Shown here: positions 1-5,124 of the stretch, one piece after another | Numbering within the stretch: position 1 is the stretch's first letter | How the letters are laid out: each line of letters opens with the position of its first letter | NCBI GenBank assembly: GCA_902158745.1 | Contig: CABGHH010000122.1 | Span: 1-5,332 of the forward strand | Length of the DNA stretch: 5,332 nucleotides | Direction of reading: 5' to 3' | From: Candidatus Methanolliviera sp. GoM_asphalt | GTDB lineage: Archaea; Halobacteriota; Methanoliparia; Methanoliparales; Methanoliparaceae | Program-made: the position numbers and the translations under genes | The notes under the pieces: model-generated | What the model was told of the DNA's origin: nothing | What the model saw: the letters and a program-made list of their open reading frames with translations, nothing else | Database searches by the model: none

Positions 1-1
1 T

Positions 2-110
2 CCAGATGAACTCGATAGGATTTTGGATCGGGAGAATAAGGCGGTAGGAAAACGAGTACGATACCAAGATCAGAAGCAGCCTATCTTTGTTTTAAAGCTT
101 CTATGTGAGT
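2..110 (-). pseudogene. IS630-family transposase, decayed C-terminal fragment
   Basis: Read on the minus strand, about 29-77 encodes ASDLGIVLVFLPPYSPD. After a one-base shift at about 23-26 the next frame gives QNPIEFIW (2-25). Together these match the LPPYSPDLNPIEfiW block around the third catalytic acid (the E of NPIE, codon 11-13) of IS630-family DDE transposases, which cut and paste DNA at TA sites. The copy is dead as seen: besides the frameshift, an in-frame TAG lies at 81-83, and upstream of it only weakly family-like sequence (HIEALKQR) can be read to about 110. The C-terminal end lies outside the window to the left, and the N-terminal helix-turn-helix and first two catalytic acids are missing. 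A plus-strand open frame over the same bases is its antisense shadow. The family call rests on the motif alone. Confidence 0.8.
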
Positions 111-112
111 AT

Positions 113-133
113 TTGCAAATCGAAGATTTGCGA
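113..133. repeat. Short perfect hairpin, family member 1
   Basis: GCAAATC (115-121), loop GAA, GATTTGC (125-131) form a perfect 7-bp stem, extended by a U-G and a U-A pair to 113-133. It shares the core AATCGAAGATT with the next hairpin and is related to the one at 2309-2326. It lies between the two transposase remnants. It could be a REP-like palindrome or the end of a mobile element; no long T-run follows that would make it a terminator. Confidence 0.7.
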
Positions 134-138
134 TATGC

Positions 139-157
139 CAAAAATCGAAGATTTTTG
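139..157. repeat. Short perfect hairpin, family member 2
   Basis: CAAAAATC (139-146), loop GAA, GATTTTTG (150-157) form a perfect 8-bp stem. Loop and stem top are identical to hairpin 1, which lies 5 nt away, but the outer pairs differ while still pairing. It sits just past the point where the zinc-ribbon transposase remnant stops resembling its family. Confidence 0.7.
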
Positions 158-162
158 AACAC

Positions 163-428
163 GTATCGATGATTACGTTCCACGACCGAATCTAAAGGTG
201 TTGTGAACTTTTTGCCACACGAATTACAGAGATATCTCCTCGAATAAACTTTCTGAGAGCCAAACTCACTAATATCGGATCTCTCCCCCGATATTCCTGT
301 TTTATCATGCGATGTGAACCACAGAAAGGGCAAACTGGATTTGAAAGTTCAAAATGATTGTTCGCAAGAAGAATAAGACCTTTATTCGCATGATATGGCT
401 TTTCTTTATCTATAAACCGTTCAGTCAA
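163..428 (-). pseudogene. Zinc-ribbon transposase N-terminus, frameshifted and truncated
   Basis: Two minus-strand frames together encode a zinc ribbon. The first (from TTG at 428) reads MTERFIDKEKPYHANK and then PVCPFCGSHRMIKQEYRG (Cys codons 330-332 and 321-323). The second reads EFGSQKVYSRRYLCNSCGKKF and then TTPLDSVVERNHRY (Cys codons 226-228 and 217-219). Each frame holds one CxxC half of the four-cysteine ribbon, so a single-base loss joins them. The likely sites are the G5 run at 285-289 or the stretch near 268-271. Family resemblance ends at the HRY codons near 163, so the DDE catalytic domain is missing. Such ribbons open many archaeal IS transposases and help bind the element ends. 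I cannot name the IS family. Upstream in frame there is no ATG, only the TTG, and no convincing ribosome-binding site. Confidence 0.75.
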
Positions 429-615
429 GACCTCATCGTTAAGAAGCTATTTCTGATTTTAAGAGAAAACAGCCGAGATTTTTTTGATCATATTTTTTCA
501 AACACACAATAACTTTACAACCCCCATTTTACATATAAACTTTTTTATATGATCTATATTTATTTTATATACCGATATATATGAAAAAATAATATTAAGA
601 AGACCGATATATATC
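429..615. other. AT-rich gap downstream of the CNNM-like gene
   Basis: No gene is supported here. Visible structure: an 8-bp perfect hairpin CATATAAA/TTTATATG with a 4-nt loop at 532-551; two exact copies of ACCGATATATAT at 571-582 and 603-614, 32 bp apart; and an A6 run at 584-589 that reads as a T-run on the minus strand. Confidence 0.6.
583..593 (-). terminator. Probable T-run terminator of the CNNM-like gene
   Basis: On the minus strand, about 23 nt past the TAA at 616-618, the sequence reads ATTATTTTTTC. Archaeal RNA polymerase commonly stops at such T-runs without a hairpin. An 8-bp hairpin at 532-551 lies further on and could act as a back-up. Confidence 0.45.
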
Positions 616-1608
616 TTATTCGCGATCGAACTCGTCCTGAGTCTCGCCTACGATCTCCTCAACGATATCTTCCGTCGTCAACAAGCCGATTACCTTCCCA
701 GATTCACCGATGACAATCGCTATATGCGTTCCACCTCTCAATTCACCTAAAAGCTCTGATATTCTTCTTGTCTCAAGAGTGAAATATGGCTTGCGCATCA
801 TCTTCCCCAAAGAGCCATTCTCACGGTCTAAATTATTCTTCTCCGAGGGATATGCCAATAGATCCTTGGCGTGAATGACCCCAACTACATCATCTCCTTT
901 ATAGATTGGGATCCTCGAGTAACCAGACTCAACCATGAGCTTCAATACCTCTTCGACCGAAGAATTTACATCGGCATAGATCATCTCTTCTATTGGTTTC
1001 ATCACATCTTTGGCGGTGGCGTCTCCAAAACGTAAGACGTTGTACATGATCTCTTCTTCGGCCCTCTCTATCGCCCCGTCTTCCTCTCCAACATTTATCC
1101 ATTCTTTCAGTTCCTCCTCTGTCAGCGATGAATCTTCCTCAATGTTTGTCATCTCAAACATTCCACGAGATATGAACGAAAAAAAGATCGTTAATGGGGT
1201 TAAAAAGACATAAAGAGCATATAACGGCCTTGAAAATAATAAAGCCAGTTTTTCTTTGTTCTTTGTCGCAAAAGATTTTGGGCTGATCTCTCCAAATATG
1301 AGGAGCAAGAGCACTACGACGCCTGTGGCGATGCCAACTCCGAGATCTCCAAATACTCTTATTGCCATCGAGGTCGCCAAGGCAGATGCGGCAACGTTTG
1401 CGATATTGTTTCCGATTAATATTGCTATCAACGTCTTTTCTACATCATCCTTGAGCTTTTTTAACGATTTAGATCCTTTTATTCCCTCATCCACGAGGTT
1501 TCTGACCCTTGCCTTGCTTATTGACAATAGGGCAACTTCAGAGGAGGAGAAAAACGCGGATAGAAAGAGGAGAATGATGAAAAAGATTATCTCAATCGGT
1601 GTATTCAT
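616..1608 (-). CDS. CNNM/CorB-like membrane protein, DUF21 plus CBS pair
   Basis: A 330-residue membrane protein of the CNNM/CorB family, which has been linked to Mg2+ transport and includes proteins annotated as hemolysin-like. The DUF21 domain (about 1-165) has hydrophobic segments near 7-29, 60-83, 92-108 and 123-147. It carries the family signatures SAFFSSSEVALLS (17-29), GNNIANVAAS (66-75) and FGEISPKSFATKN (105-117); the GEI-P-K stretch and the small polar residues line the ion site in known members. An acidic linker (156-187) leads to two CBS domains (about 200-252 and 268-322; GYSRIPIY 229-236, VVGVIHAKDLL 241-251, GKVIGLLTTEDIVEEIVGE 304-322) that normally bind adenine nucleotides. 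The protein ends at residue 330, where many relatives continue into a CorC_HlyC domain. The ATG follows AGGA at 1616-1619 by 7 nt. The ion transported is inferred from the family. Confidence 0.88.
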   Translation of the reverse strand: MNTPIEIIFFIILLFLSAFFSSSEVALLSISKARVRNLVDEGIKGSKSLKKLKDDVEKTLIAILIGNNIANVAASALATSMAIRVFGDLGVGIATGVVVLLLLIFGEISPKSFATKNKEKLALLFSRPLYALYVFLTPLTIFFSFISRGMFEMTNIEEDSSLTEEELKEWINVGEEDGAIERAEEEIMYNVLRFGDATAKDVMKPIEEMIYADVNSSVEEVLKLMVESGYSRIPIYKGDDVVGVIHAKDLLAYPSEKNNLDRENGSLGKMMRKPYFTLETRRISELLGELRGGTHIAIVIGESGKVIGLLTTEDIVEEIVGETQDEFDRE

Positions 1609-1685
1609 GCGGGTGTCCTACCACCTGGAATCTGTATCTAACAGATCTAAAGAGAATTTCGATTTACTACCCTTCAGAACCTTTC

Positions 1686-1694
1686 TTTATATAC
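1686..1694 (-). promoter_or_regulatory. TATA box for the CNNM-like gene
   Basis: The minus strand reads AAGTATATAAAG, centred about 82 nt upstream of the ATG at 1608, which predicts a start near 1665 and a leader of about 57 nt. It overlaps one arm of an imperfect inverted repeat (1694-1704 with 1732-1744). No terminator is obvious between hjc and this gene, so read-through from hjc is possible. Confidence 0.45.
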
Positions 1695-1744
1695 TTTAGA
1701 GTATGCTTTGGCGTTTTTCAGAGGTTTTTAGATACTCTCTAAAG
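1694..1744. repeat. Imperfect inverted repeat next to the TATA box
   Basis: CTTTAGAGTAT (1694-1704) pairs with ATACTCTCTAAAG (1732-1744), leaving an extra TC in the right arm. The spacer is 27 nt. It lies just upstream of and touching the minus-strand TATA box, so it could be an operator or a transcript stem at the end of hjc. Confidence 0.4.
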
Positions 1745-1771
1745 AACATCTCATCATCTGTATATCTTATC

Positions 1772-2221
1772 TCACTTATAAAAATTTCCATTTTTGTGCT
1801 CTGTCGAATTTGAAATACTCATCTTCATCTGCTTGCTCTTTCCGATAAACTCATCGAAATCCATCCCTTCTCTACGGGTAAAAGATATATCTATCCTATA
1901 GTTTCCTTCCTTCGTCTTTTCAAGTTTATGCAGTGGTAGAAAAGCCCATTTTTCCCCATGAAATCTAACACCAATATAGGGAACCGCACCAAATCTCTCT
2001 GAAAACTCTTCCAAATTTATAATTTCGTCTTTTTTTATGTATATTCGCTTTTTGGAGGAGGATTTTACCTCTATACTCAGGTATCTCTTTCCATTTCCAG
2101 CTATCACATCGGGAAGGGGGTTCTTTGTTGCAGATCCACTTGCAGGAGTTCTTGAAGCCGCAAATCCCGCGCCCCAAAACATTCTAACTAATTCCCTCTC
2201 CGGCGCCGTGCCCTTCCTCAC
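1772..2221 (-). CDS. hjc: Holliday junction resolvase Hjc
   Basis: A 149-residue archaeal Holliday junction resolvase, which as a dimer cuts four-way DNA junctions symmetrically during recombination and fork repair. The nuclease fold is clear: RKGTAPERELV (2-12), PDVIAGNGKRYLSIEVKSS (37-55) and FSERFGAVPYIGVRF (73-87). By comparison with Pyrococcus Hjc (E9, D33, E46, K48) the active site is E8, D38, E51 and K53, all present. A loop between residues 25 and 37 (PASGSATKNPLP) is longer than in Pyrococcus, and a hydrophilic tail from about 128 makes it longer than the usual 120-135 residues. The start is GTG; it matches the family N-terminus and no in-frame ATG lies near. A GAAGGG before it is only a weak ribosome-binding site. 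It is transcribed away from dphB across a shared promoter region. Confidence 0.93.
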   Translation of the reverse strand: MRKGTAPERELVRMFWGAGFAASRTPASGSATKNPLPDVIAGNGKRYLSIEVKSSSKKRIYIKKDEIINLEEFSERFGAVPYIGVRFHGEKWAFLPLHKLEKTKEGNYRIDISFTRREGMDFDEFIGKSKQMKMSISNSTEHKNGNFYK

Positions 2222-2229
2222 ACGTGATC

Positions 2230-2263
2230 CCTTCTTAAAACCTTCTTAAAACCTTTCTTAAAA
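2230..2263. repeat. Three 11-12 bp tandem repeats upstream of hjc
   Basis: CCTTCTTAAAA occurs at 2230-2240 and 2241-2251, followed by CCTTTCTTAAAA at 2252-2263. On the minus strand this reads TTTTAAGAAGG repeats that end 9 nt before the hjc GTG. The period is close to one helical turn, so proteins bound to each copy would face the same side. They lie between the shared TATA element and hjc, suggesting an operator; multiple GAAGG ribosome-binding-like words are an alternative reading. Confidence 0.6.
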
Positions 2264-2273
2264 TCGCTATAAG

Positions 2274-2291
2274 CTTTTATATTATAAAAAG
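2274..2291. promoter_or_regulatory. Palindromic TATA element shared by hjc and dphB
   Basis: TTTTATATTATAAAA (2275-2289) is a perfect inverted repeat around T2282, so it reads as a TATA box on both strands. From its centre the dphB ATG is 75 nt away and the hjc GTG 61 nt away. Starts about 25 nt out on each side would give leaders of about 50 nt (dphB) and 35 nt (hjc). No other TATA box in the 135-bp gap looks as good. Confidence 0.6.
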
Positions 2292-2308
2292 GTGGGGTTT
2301 CTAACTAC

Positions 2309-2326
2309 GACGAATCTTTGATTCGC
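2309..2326. repeat. Short hairpin in the dphB leader, family member 3
   Basis: CGAATC (2311-2316), loop TTT, GATTCG (2320-2325) form a perfect 6-bp stem. Its reverse complement, GCGAATCAAAGATTCGT, lines up with hairpin 1 (GCAAATCGAAGATTTGC) with a paired A-T to G-C change. It lies between the expected dphB transcript start and the ribosome-binding site, so it would be in the leader RNA. Confidence 0.65.
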
Positions 2327-2344
2327 CTACTTAATCTTAAAATT

Positions 2345-2350
2345 GGAGAT
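2345..2350 (+). promoter_or_regulatory. Ribosome-binding site that fixes the dphB start
   Basis: GGAGAT ends 6 nt before the ATG at 2357. A longer reading from TTG at 2318 would add 13 residues, start inside the hairpin and go beyond the family N-terminus, so it was not used. Confidence 0.7.
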
Positions 2351-2356
2351 ATTCAG

Positions 2357-3127
2357 ATGCTTACATTCGTCGGTTTGGGGTTATACGATGAGAGGGATAT
2401 CTCCTTAAAGGGCCTTTACGCTGTAAAGAATTCAGATTACGTCTTTGCCGAATTTTATACATCGAGATTGATGGGGACAGATGTAAGAGGTTTGGAGAAG
2501 TTTTATGGGAAGGATGTATATGAGCTAAAGAGAGAAGACGTAGAGATTCACGCGGAGAAGATCATAGAAAAGGCAAAAAGAGATGATGTCTGTTTATTGT
2601 GCGGAGGTGATCCTATGATGGCGACGACGCATGTAGATCTTAGGATGAGGGCACACGATGCCGGCGTCGAGACAAAGATTATTCATGGCTCTTCTATCCA
2701 AACGGCCGCCATAGGTATCTGCGGATTGCAAAATTATAAATTTGGAAGGTCATCTACGATCGCACGCCCTTACAAGGATAAAATCCCAGAAACTCCTTAT
2801 GATGTACTGGTAAATAACTTGAAGAATAATCTCCACACGCTCTTCTTCTTGGATCTATCAGAAGCACCGATGGCGATAAGAGAGGGATTGGAGATACTTT
2901 TAAATATACAGGAAAGGAGAAAAGAAGAGATACTCGATATCGGTATAGGCATCGCAAGGGCTGGATCGGAAGACGTGAGGGTCAAGGCGGATTTCATAGA
3001 AGAGCTGATGAAATATAATTTTGGGCCGCCTCTTCATCTCTTGATAATTCCTTCCAAACTGCACTTCATGGAGGCAGAAGCTCTGGTTAAATTTGCGGAT
3101 GCGCCCAAAGAGATTATGGAGAGGTGA
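2357..3127 (+). CDS. dphB: Diphthine synthase (DphB/Dph5)
   Basis: A 256-residue SAM-dependent methyltransferase of the diphthamide pathway. It methylates the 3-amino-3-carboxypropyl-histidine of elongation factor 2 to give diphthine, and acts in the cytoplasm as a dimer of tetrapyrrole-methylase fold. Family blocks are present in order: LTFVGLGLYDERDISLKGL (2-20), VFAEFYTSRLMG (29-40), GGDPMMATTH (83-92, the SAM-binding loop), IHGSSIQTAAIGICGLQNYK (109-128) followed by FGRSSTI, HTLFFLDL (160-167), and GPPLHLLIIPSKLHFMEAEA (223-242). Length is typical for archaea. The start at 2357 is set by GGAGAT 6 nt upstream and by the family N-terminus. It is the first gene of an operon: the next gene begins 9 nt after the stop, with GGTGA overlapping the stop codon. 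The promoter is probably the palindromic TATA element shared with hjc. Confidence 0.95.
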   Translation: MLTFVGLGLYDERDISLKGLYAVKNSDYVFAEFYTSRLMGTDVRGLEKFYGKDVYELKREDVEIHAEKIIEKAKRDDVCLLCGGDPMMATTHVDLRMRAHDAGVETKIIHGSSIQTAAIGICGLQNYKFGRSSTIARPYKDKIPETPYDVLVNNLKNNLHTLFFLDLSEAPMAIREGLEILLNIQERRKEEILDIGIGIARAGSEDVRVKADFIEELMKYNFGPPLHLLIIPSKLHFMEAEALVKFADAPKEIMER

Positions 3128-3136
3128 GTTATCACT

Positions 3137-3424
3137 ATGAACGAAGATTTGAACAAAAAGACATATAAATATGAAAGAATGTTGAGGGAGGCGTTGGGCA
3201 AGATTGAAAAGAGTCCAAACGAGAGGTCTTATTTGATGAAAGTCGCGGAGGACTTCTTAAATATGGCAGATTCATATTATAGAGATGGAATATATTTCCT
3301 GGATAAAGGAAACATCATTGATGCCTTGGCAAGTTTCAGTTATGGGCATGCGTGGCTCGATGCGGGCGTGAGATTGGGAATATTCAAGAGCAAGGACGAA
3401 GATTATGAGCTATTTACTGTATAG
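3137..3424 (+). CDS. DUF357 family small helical protein
   Basis: A 95-residue soluble protein whose C-terminal half, ADSYYRDGIYFLDKGNIIDA (44-63) and LASFSYGHAWLDAGVRLGIF (64-83), matches the archaeal DUF357 signature. The whole chain is predicted alpha-helical, with a charged N-terminal helix (about 5-25) and a helical hairpin resembling a small TPR-like pair; there are no cysteines or catalytic motifs. DUF357 has no established function. The ribosome-binding site GAGGTGA (3121-3127) overlaps the dphB stop, and its own TAG (3422-3424) gives the first G of the GGAGG of the next gene, so the three genes are probably translated in step. A structural or adaptor role for one of its neighbours is only a guess. 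Confidence 0.85.
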   Translation: MNEDLNKKTYKYERMLREALGKIEKSPNERSYLMKVAEDFLNMADSYYRDGIYFLDKGNIIDALASFSYGHAWLDAGVRLGIFKSKDEDYELFTV

Positions 3425-3433
3425 GAGGATTTA

Positions 3434-4198
3434 ATGCTTGGAATATCGACGTTATCTTTGATGGAGGAGGAATTGGGTACCGCACTCGAATACCTCGTGG
3501 GTAGGACAGAATTGGTCGAGATCGTCTCCGAGGGGTATCACGATATAACTGAAAATTTAGAGGTAGCAGAGTCTTTTTCGGAAGAATTCAAATACAGCAT
3601 ACATTCACCCTTTATTGGGTTGGATATAGCTAACATGAGAGAGGCTGTTAGAGAGAAGTCTCTTGAGGTGATAGAGGAGGCATTGAGGTCTTCAAGTGAA
3701 CTGAATCCTGTGATGTTCGTTGTTCATCCTGGGATGATTGCAGGAAAACACTTGAAGGGGTATAATACAAAAGCTTTAAAAAGATCGGTAGAACGGCTGA
3801 AGGAATTATCGGAGGAGTATTCGATACCAATTGCATTGGAGAACATGCCGATAAAGTATCTCTTCTTGGCAAAACCTGAGGAGATGGAACTGATAGACGG
3901 ATTAAAGTTCTGCCTCGATGTTGGGCATGCAAATATTACAAAAAATTTGGATAAATTCTTACTTGAAAGGATCGATCACGTGCATCTTCACGACAACTGC
4001 GGAAGGGGAGACGATCACCTGGGGCTTGGAAAAGGAAATATAGATTTAGAGCGGGTATTTGAAGGGATAGATAATCAGGATCCAAAACCAAATATTATAC
4101 TCGAATTGAATAAGAGGGATGATGTAGATCCAAGCATGGAGAAATTAAAGAATATTTTCGGCCTCGGTGGCTCAGGTGGAAGAGCGGCTGACTCGTAA
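3434..4198 (+). CDS. Sugar-phosphate isomerase/epimerase-like TIM barrel, C-terminus inside a tRNA gene
   Basis: A 254-residue protein of the xylose-isomerase-like TIM barrel superfamily (AP endonuclease 2 family), which includes sugar isomerases, epimerases and endonuclease IV. Likely metal ligands lie at the ends of strands: H57 (IHSP), H98 (VVHPG), E136 (ALENMP), D162 and H165 (CLDVGHAN), H184/H186 (HVHLHD), D194 and H195 (GDDHLGLGKGNID) and E224 (ILELNK). The substrate cannot be told from sequence; E136 and HLHD are typical of the isomerase-like branch rather than a proof against nuclease activity. GGAGG (3424-3428) sits 5 nt before the ATG. Residues 243-254 (GLGGSGGRAADS) are encoded by tRNA-Thr, and TAA at 4196-4198 uses the last anticodon base and the next two loop bases. 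Without them the barrel would end naturally at about residue 242, so this tail is probably a passive extension. Confidence 0.85.
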   Translation: MLGISTLSLMEEELGTALEYLVGRTELVEIVSEGYHDITENLEVAESFSEEFKYSIHSPFIGLDIANMREAVREKSLEVIEEALRSSSELNPVMFVVHPGMIAGKHLKGYNTKALKRSVERLKELSEEYSIPIALENMPIKYLFLAKPEEMELIDGLKFCLDVGHANITKNLDKFLLERIDHVHLHDNCGRGDDHLGLGKGNIDLERVFEGIDNQDPKPNIILELNKRDDVDPSMEKLKNIFGLGGSGGRAADS

Positions 4199-4233
4199 TC
4201 AGCAGGTCGAGGGTTCAAATCCCTCCCGAGGCT
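4161..4233 (+). tRNA. tRNA-Thr (anticodon CGT)
   Basis: A complete cloverleaf. The acceptor stem GCCTCGG (4161-4167) pairs with CCGAGGC (4226-4232), followed by T73 (4233). The D stem is GCTC/GAGC (4170-4173, 4182-4185). The anticodon stem GCTGA/TCAGC (4187-4191, 4199-4203) holds loop CTCGTAA with anticodon CGT at 4194-4196. The variable loop is AGGTC and the T arm is GAGGG-TTCAAAT-CCCTC (4209-4225). It reads ACG codons. U73 and G1-C72/C2-G71 fit archaeal threonine tRNAs. No intron and no encoded CCA. The first 38 nt overlap the end of the preceding gene in the same direction, so it may be transcribed with the dphB operon; no clear promoter of its own is seen inside that gene. Confidence 0.96.
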
Positions 4234-4238
4234 TTTTT
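4233..4238 (+). terminator. T-run after tRNA-Thr
   Basis: Six Ts begin with the discriminator base and directly follow the acceptor stem. This is a typical archaeal stop signal and probably ends the dphB-tRNA transcript before the next promoter. Confidence 0.6.
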
Positions 4239-4249
4239 ATAGGTTTAAG

Positions 4250-4263
4250 AAAGGTATAAATAA
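4250..4263 (+). promoter_or_regulatory. TATA box for the gene at 4296
   Basis: AAAGG (purine-rich, BRE-like) is followed by TATAAATAA at 4255-4263. A start about 25 nt from its centre falls near 4284, giving a very short leader that would just include the GAGGTGA ribosome-binding site. An earlier TTTTTATAGG (4234-4243) is an alternative box with a longer leader. Confidence 0.5.
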
Positions 4264-4283
4264 CAGATAGATAAATTATAACA

Positions 4284-4290
4284 GAGGTGA
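4284..4290 (+). promoter_or_regulatory. Ribosome-binding site that fixes the start at 4296
   Basis: GAGGTGA ends 5 nt before ATG 4296-4298. The in-frame GTG at 4287 lies inside this element, so a start there would have no ribosome-binding site. Confidence 0.75.
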
Positions 4291-4295
4291 GAGAG

Positions 4296-5030
4296 ATGAA
4301 AAAAGATTATTGGAGAGATTACTCAAATGTCGATCTATCTGTTCCGTATTTTTATTCACCACAACCCTGGTTTAGATGGCCTCAAAGATACATCTATAAG
4401 ATCACAGGCGATGGATACTCGCATCAGGAAGGATACGGTGGCATCCATTCAGACTGGACTTATCGAGACAAAAGGTATCATCAGACGTATAAGAAGAGTG
4501 ATGCTGGAGAGATGATTCTATATGTGAGGACAGAGGAATACACTGCCGATTTTAAAGAGACCAACGTGGGATGGAGCTGGTGGCTTGGTAGGATGGTATC
4601 CGCAGGCCTCGATGTTGTATTTGAAGATGAACTATTGTTCTTTGATTATCCACTGGTTCTGGGGAAGAGATGGGGTGGCAATGCAAAAATTTTATTGAAT
4701 GAAGAAAAACTTTCTCCATTTGGGAAAGTCGATTACGAGGCGAAGATTGTGGAATACGTGCCAGAATATAGAGTTCCAGAGCAACTCGGATTGTTTACCG
4801 ATCTGAATAGATCAAAAGAAAAATTTATAAACGCGAAAGATCTGTATCCGCCTGGTTGTCTCGTGACCAAGCTCAATTTAAAGATGAAAACGGAAAATGG
4901 CGATATGGATCAAACGATGGAGGTATGGAAGGATATACGCGGTTGTGTGCCTCTGCAGAGAACATACGCCGGCGAAGATCTCTTGACCGAAGAGATAGCT
5001 TATAAATGGACGGGGAATACTCTTTTGTGA
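4296..5030 (+). CDS. Uncharacterised Trp/Tyr-rich, probably beta-rich soluble protein
   Basis: A 244-residue protein I cannot assign to a named family. It has no signal peptide or membrane segment. The N-terminal third is unusually aromatic (YWRDY 4-9, YFYSPQPWFRWPQRYIYK 18-35, WSWWLG 93-98). The remainder alternates hydrophobic and polar residues as in a beta sandwich or barrel. The pattern YPLVLGKRWGG (118-128), GKVDYEAKIVEYVPE (143-157), PPGCLVTKLNLKMKTENG (185-202), TMEVWKDIRGCVPLQRTY (207-224) and LLTEEIAYKW (229-238) resembles DUF3108-like and lipocalin-like proteins, where a 'W - EkV - paG.f - W.....G.v' series marks successive strands. That likeness is remembered, not searched. Cysteines are only C187 and C217. 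It has its own promoter after the tRNA terminator and no close partner, so context gives no function. The start is fixed by GAGGTGA. Confidence 0.8.
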   Translation: MKKDYWRDYSNVDLSVPYFYSPQPWFRWPQRYIYKITGDGYSHQEGYGGIHSDWTYRDKRYHQTYKKSDAGEMILYVRTEEYTADFKETNVGWSWWLGRMVSAGLDVVFEDELLFFDYPLVLGKRWGGNAKILLNEEKLSPFGKVDYEAKIVEYVPEYRVPEQLGLFTDLNRSKEKFINAKDLYPPGCLVTKLNLKMKTENGDMDQTMEVWKDIRGCVPLQRTYAGEDLLTEEIAYKWTGNTLL

Positions 5031-5083
5031 ATGAATAGATTTGGGATTTTGATATAAATAGGTTCATCCAATTTATAAGAAAA

Positions 5084-5092
5084 TTATTTATA
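5084..5092 (+). promoter_or_regulatory. TATA-like box upstream of the micro-ORFs
   Basis: GAAAATTATTTATACC has a purine-rich stretch before TTATTTATA. A start about 25 nt on falls near 5114, 11 nt before the first micro-ORF ATG at 5125. A second TATAAATA is at 5053-5060. Confidence 0.4.
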
Positions 5093-5124
5093 CCACTTGA
5101 TAGTAGATAAGATTTGGTAGAAAA

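Noticed and set aside
2..172. Plus-strand open frame entering from the left edge (PDELDRILDRENKAVG…)
   Set aside because: The minus strand of 2-80 encodes the clear IS630 LPPYSPD/NPIEFIW motif, and the rest of the frame runs through the hairpins; it is an antisense shadow.
163..428. Programmed frameshift joining the two zinc-ribbon frames
   Set aside because: The catalytic domain is missing downstream and no A/T-type slippery heptamer is present, so a decay indel is simpler.
1256..1699. 147-residue plus-strand open frame
   Set aside because: It lies antisense to the well-supported CNNM-like gene and its translation mirrors that gene's codons; no family resemblance.
2318..2356. Longer dphB start at TTG 2318
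   Set aside because: It adds 13 residues beyond the family N-terminus, starts within a hairpin and ignores GGAGAT before ATG 2357.
4161..4233. tRNA-Thr as an attachment site of an integrated element
   Set aside because: No repeated tRNA 3' end and no integrase gene are present in the window.
4287..4295. GTG start at 4287 for the aromatic-rich protein
   Set aside because: The GTG is part of the GAGGTGA ribosome-binding site serving ATG 4296.
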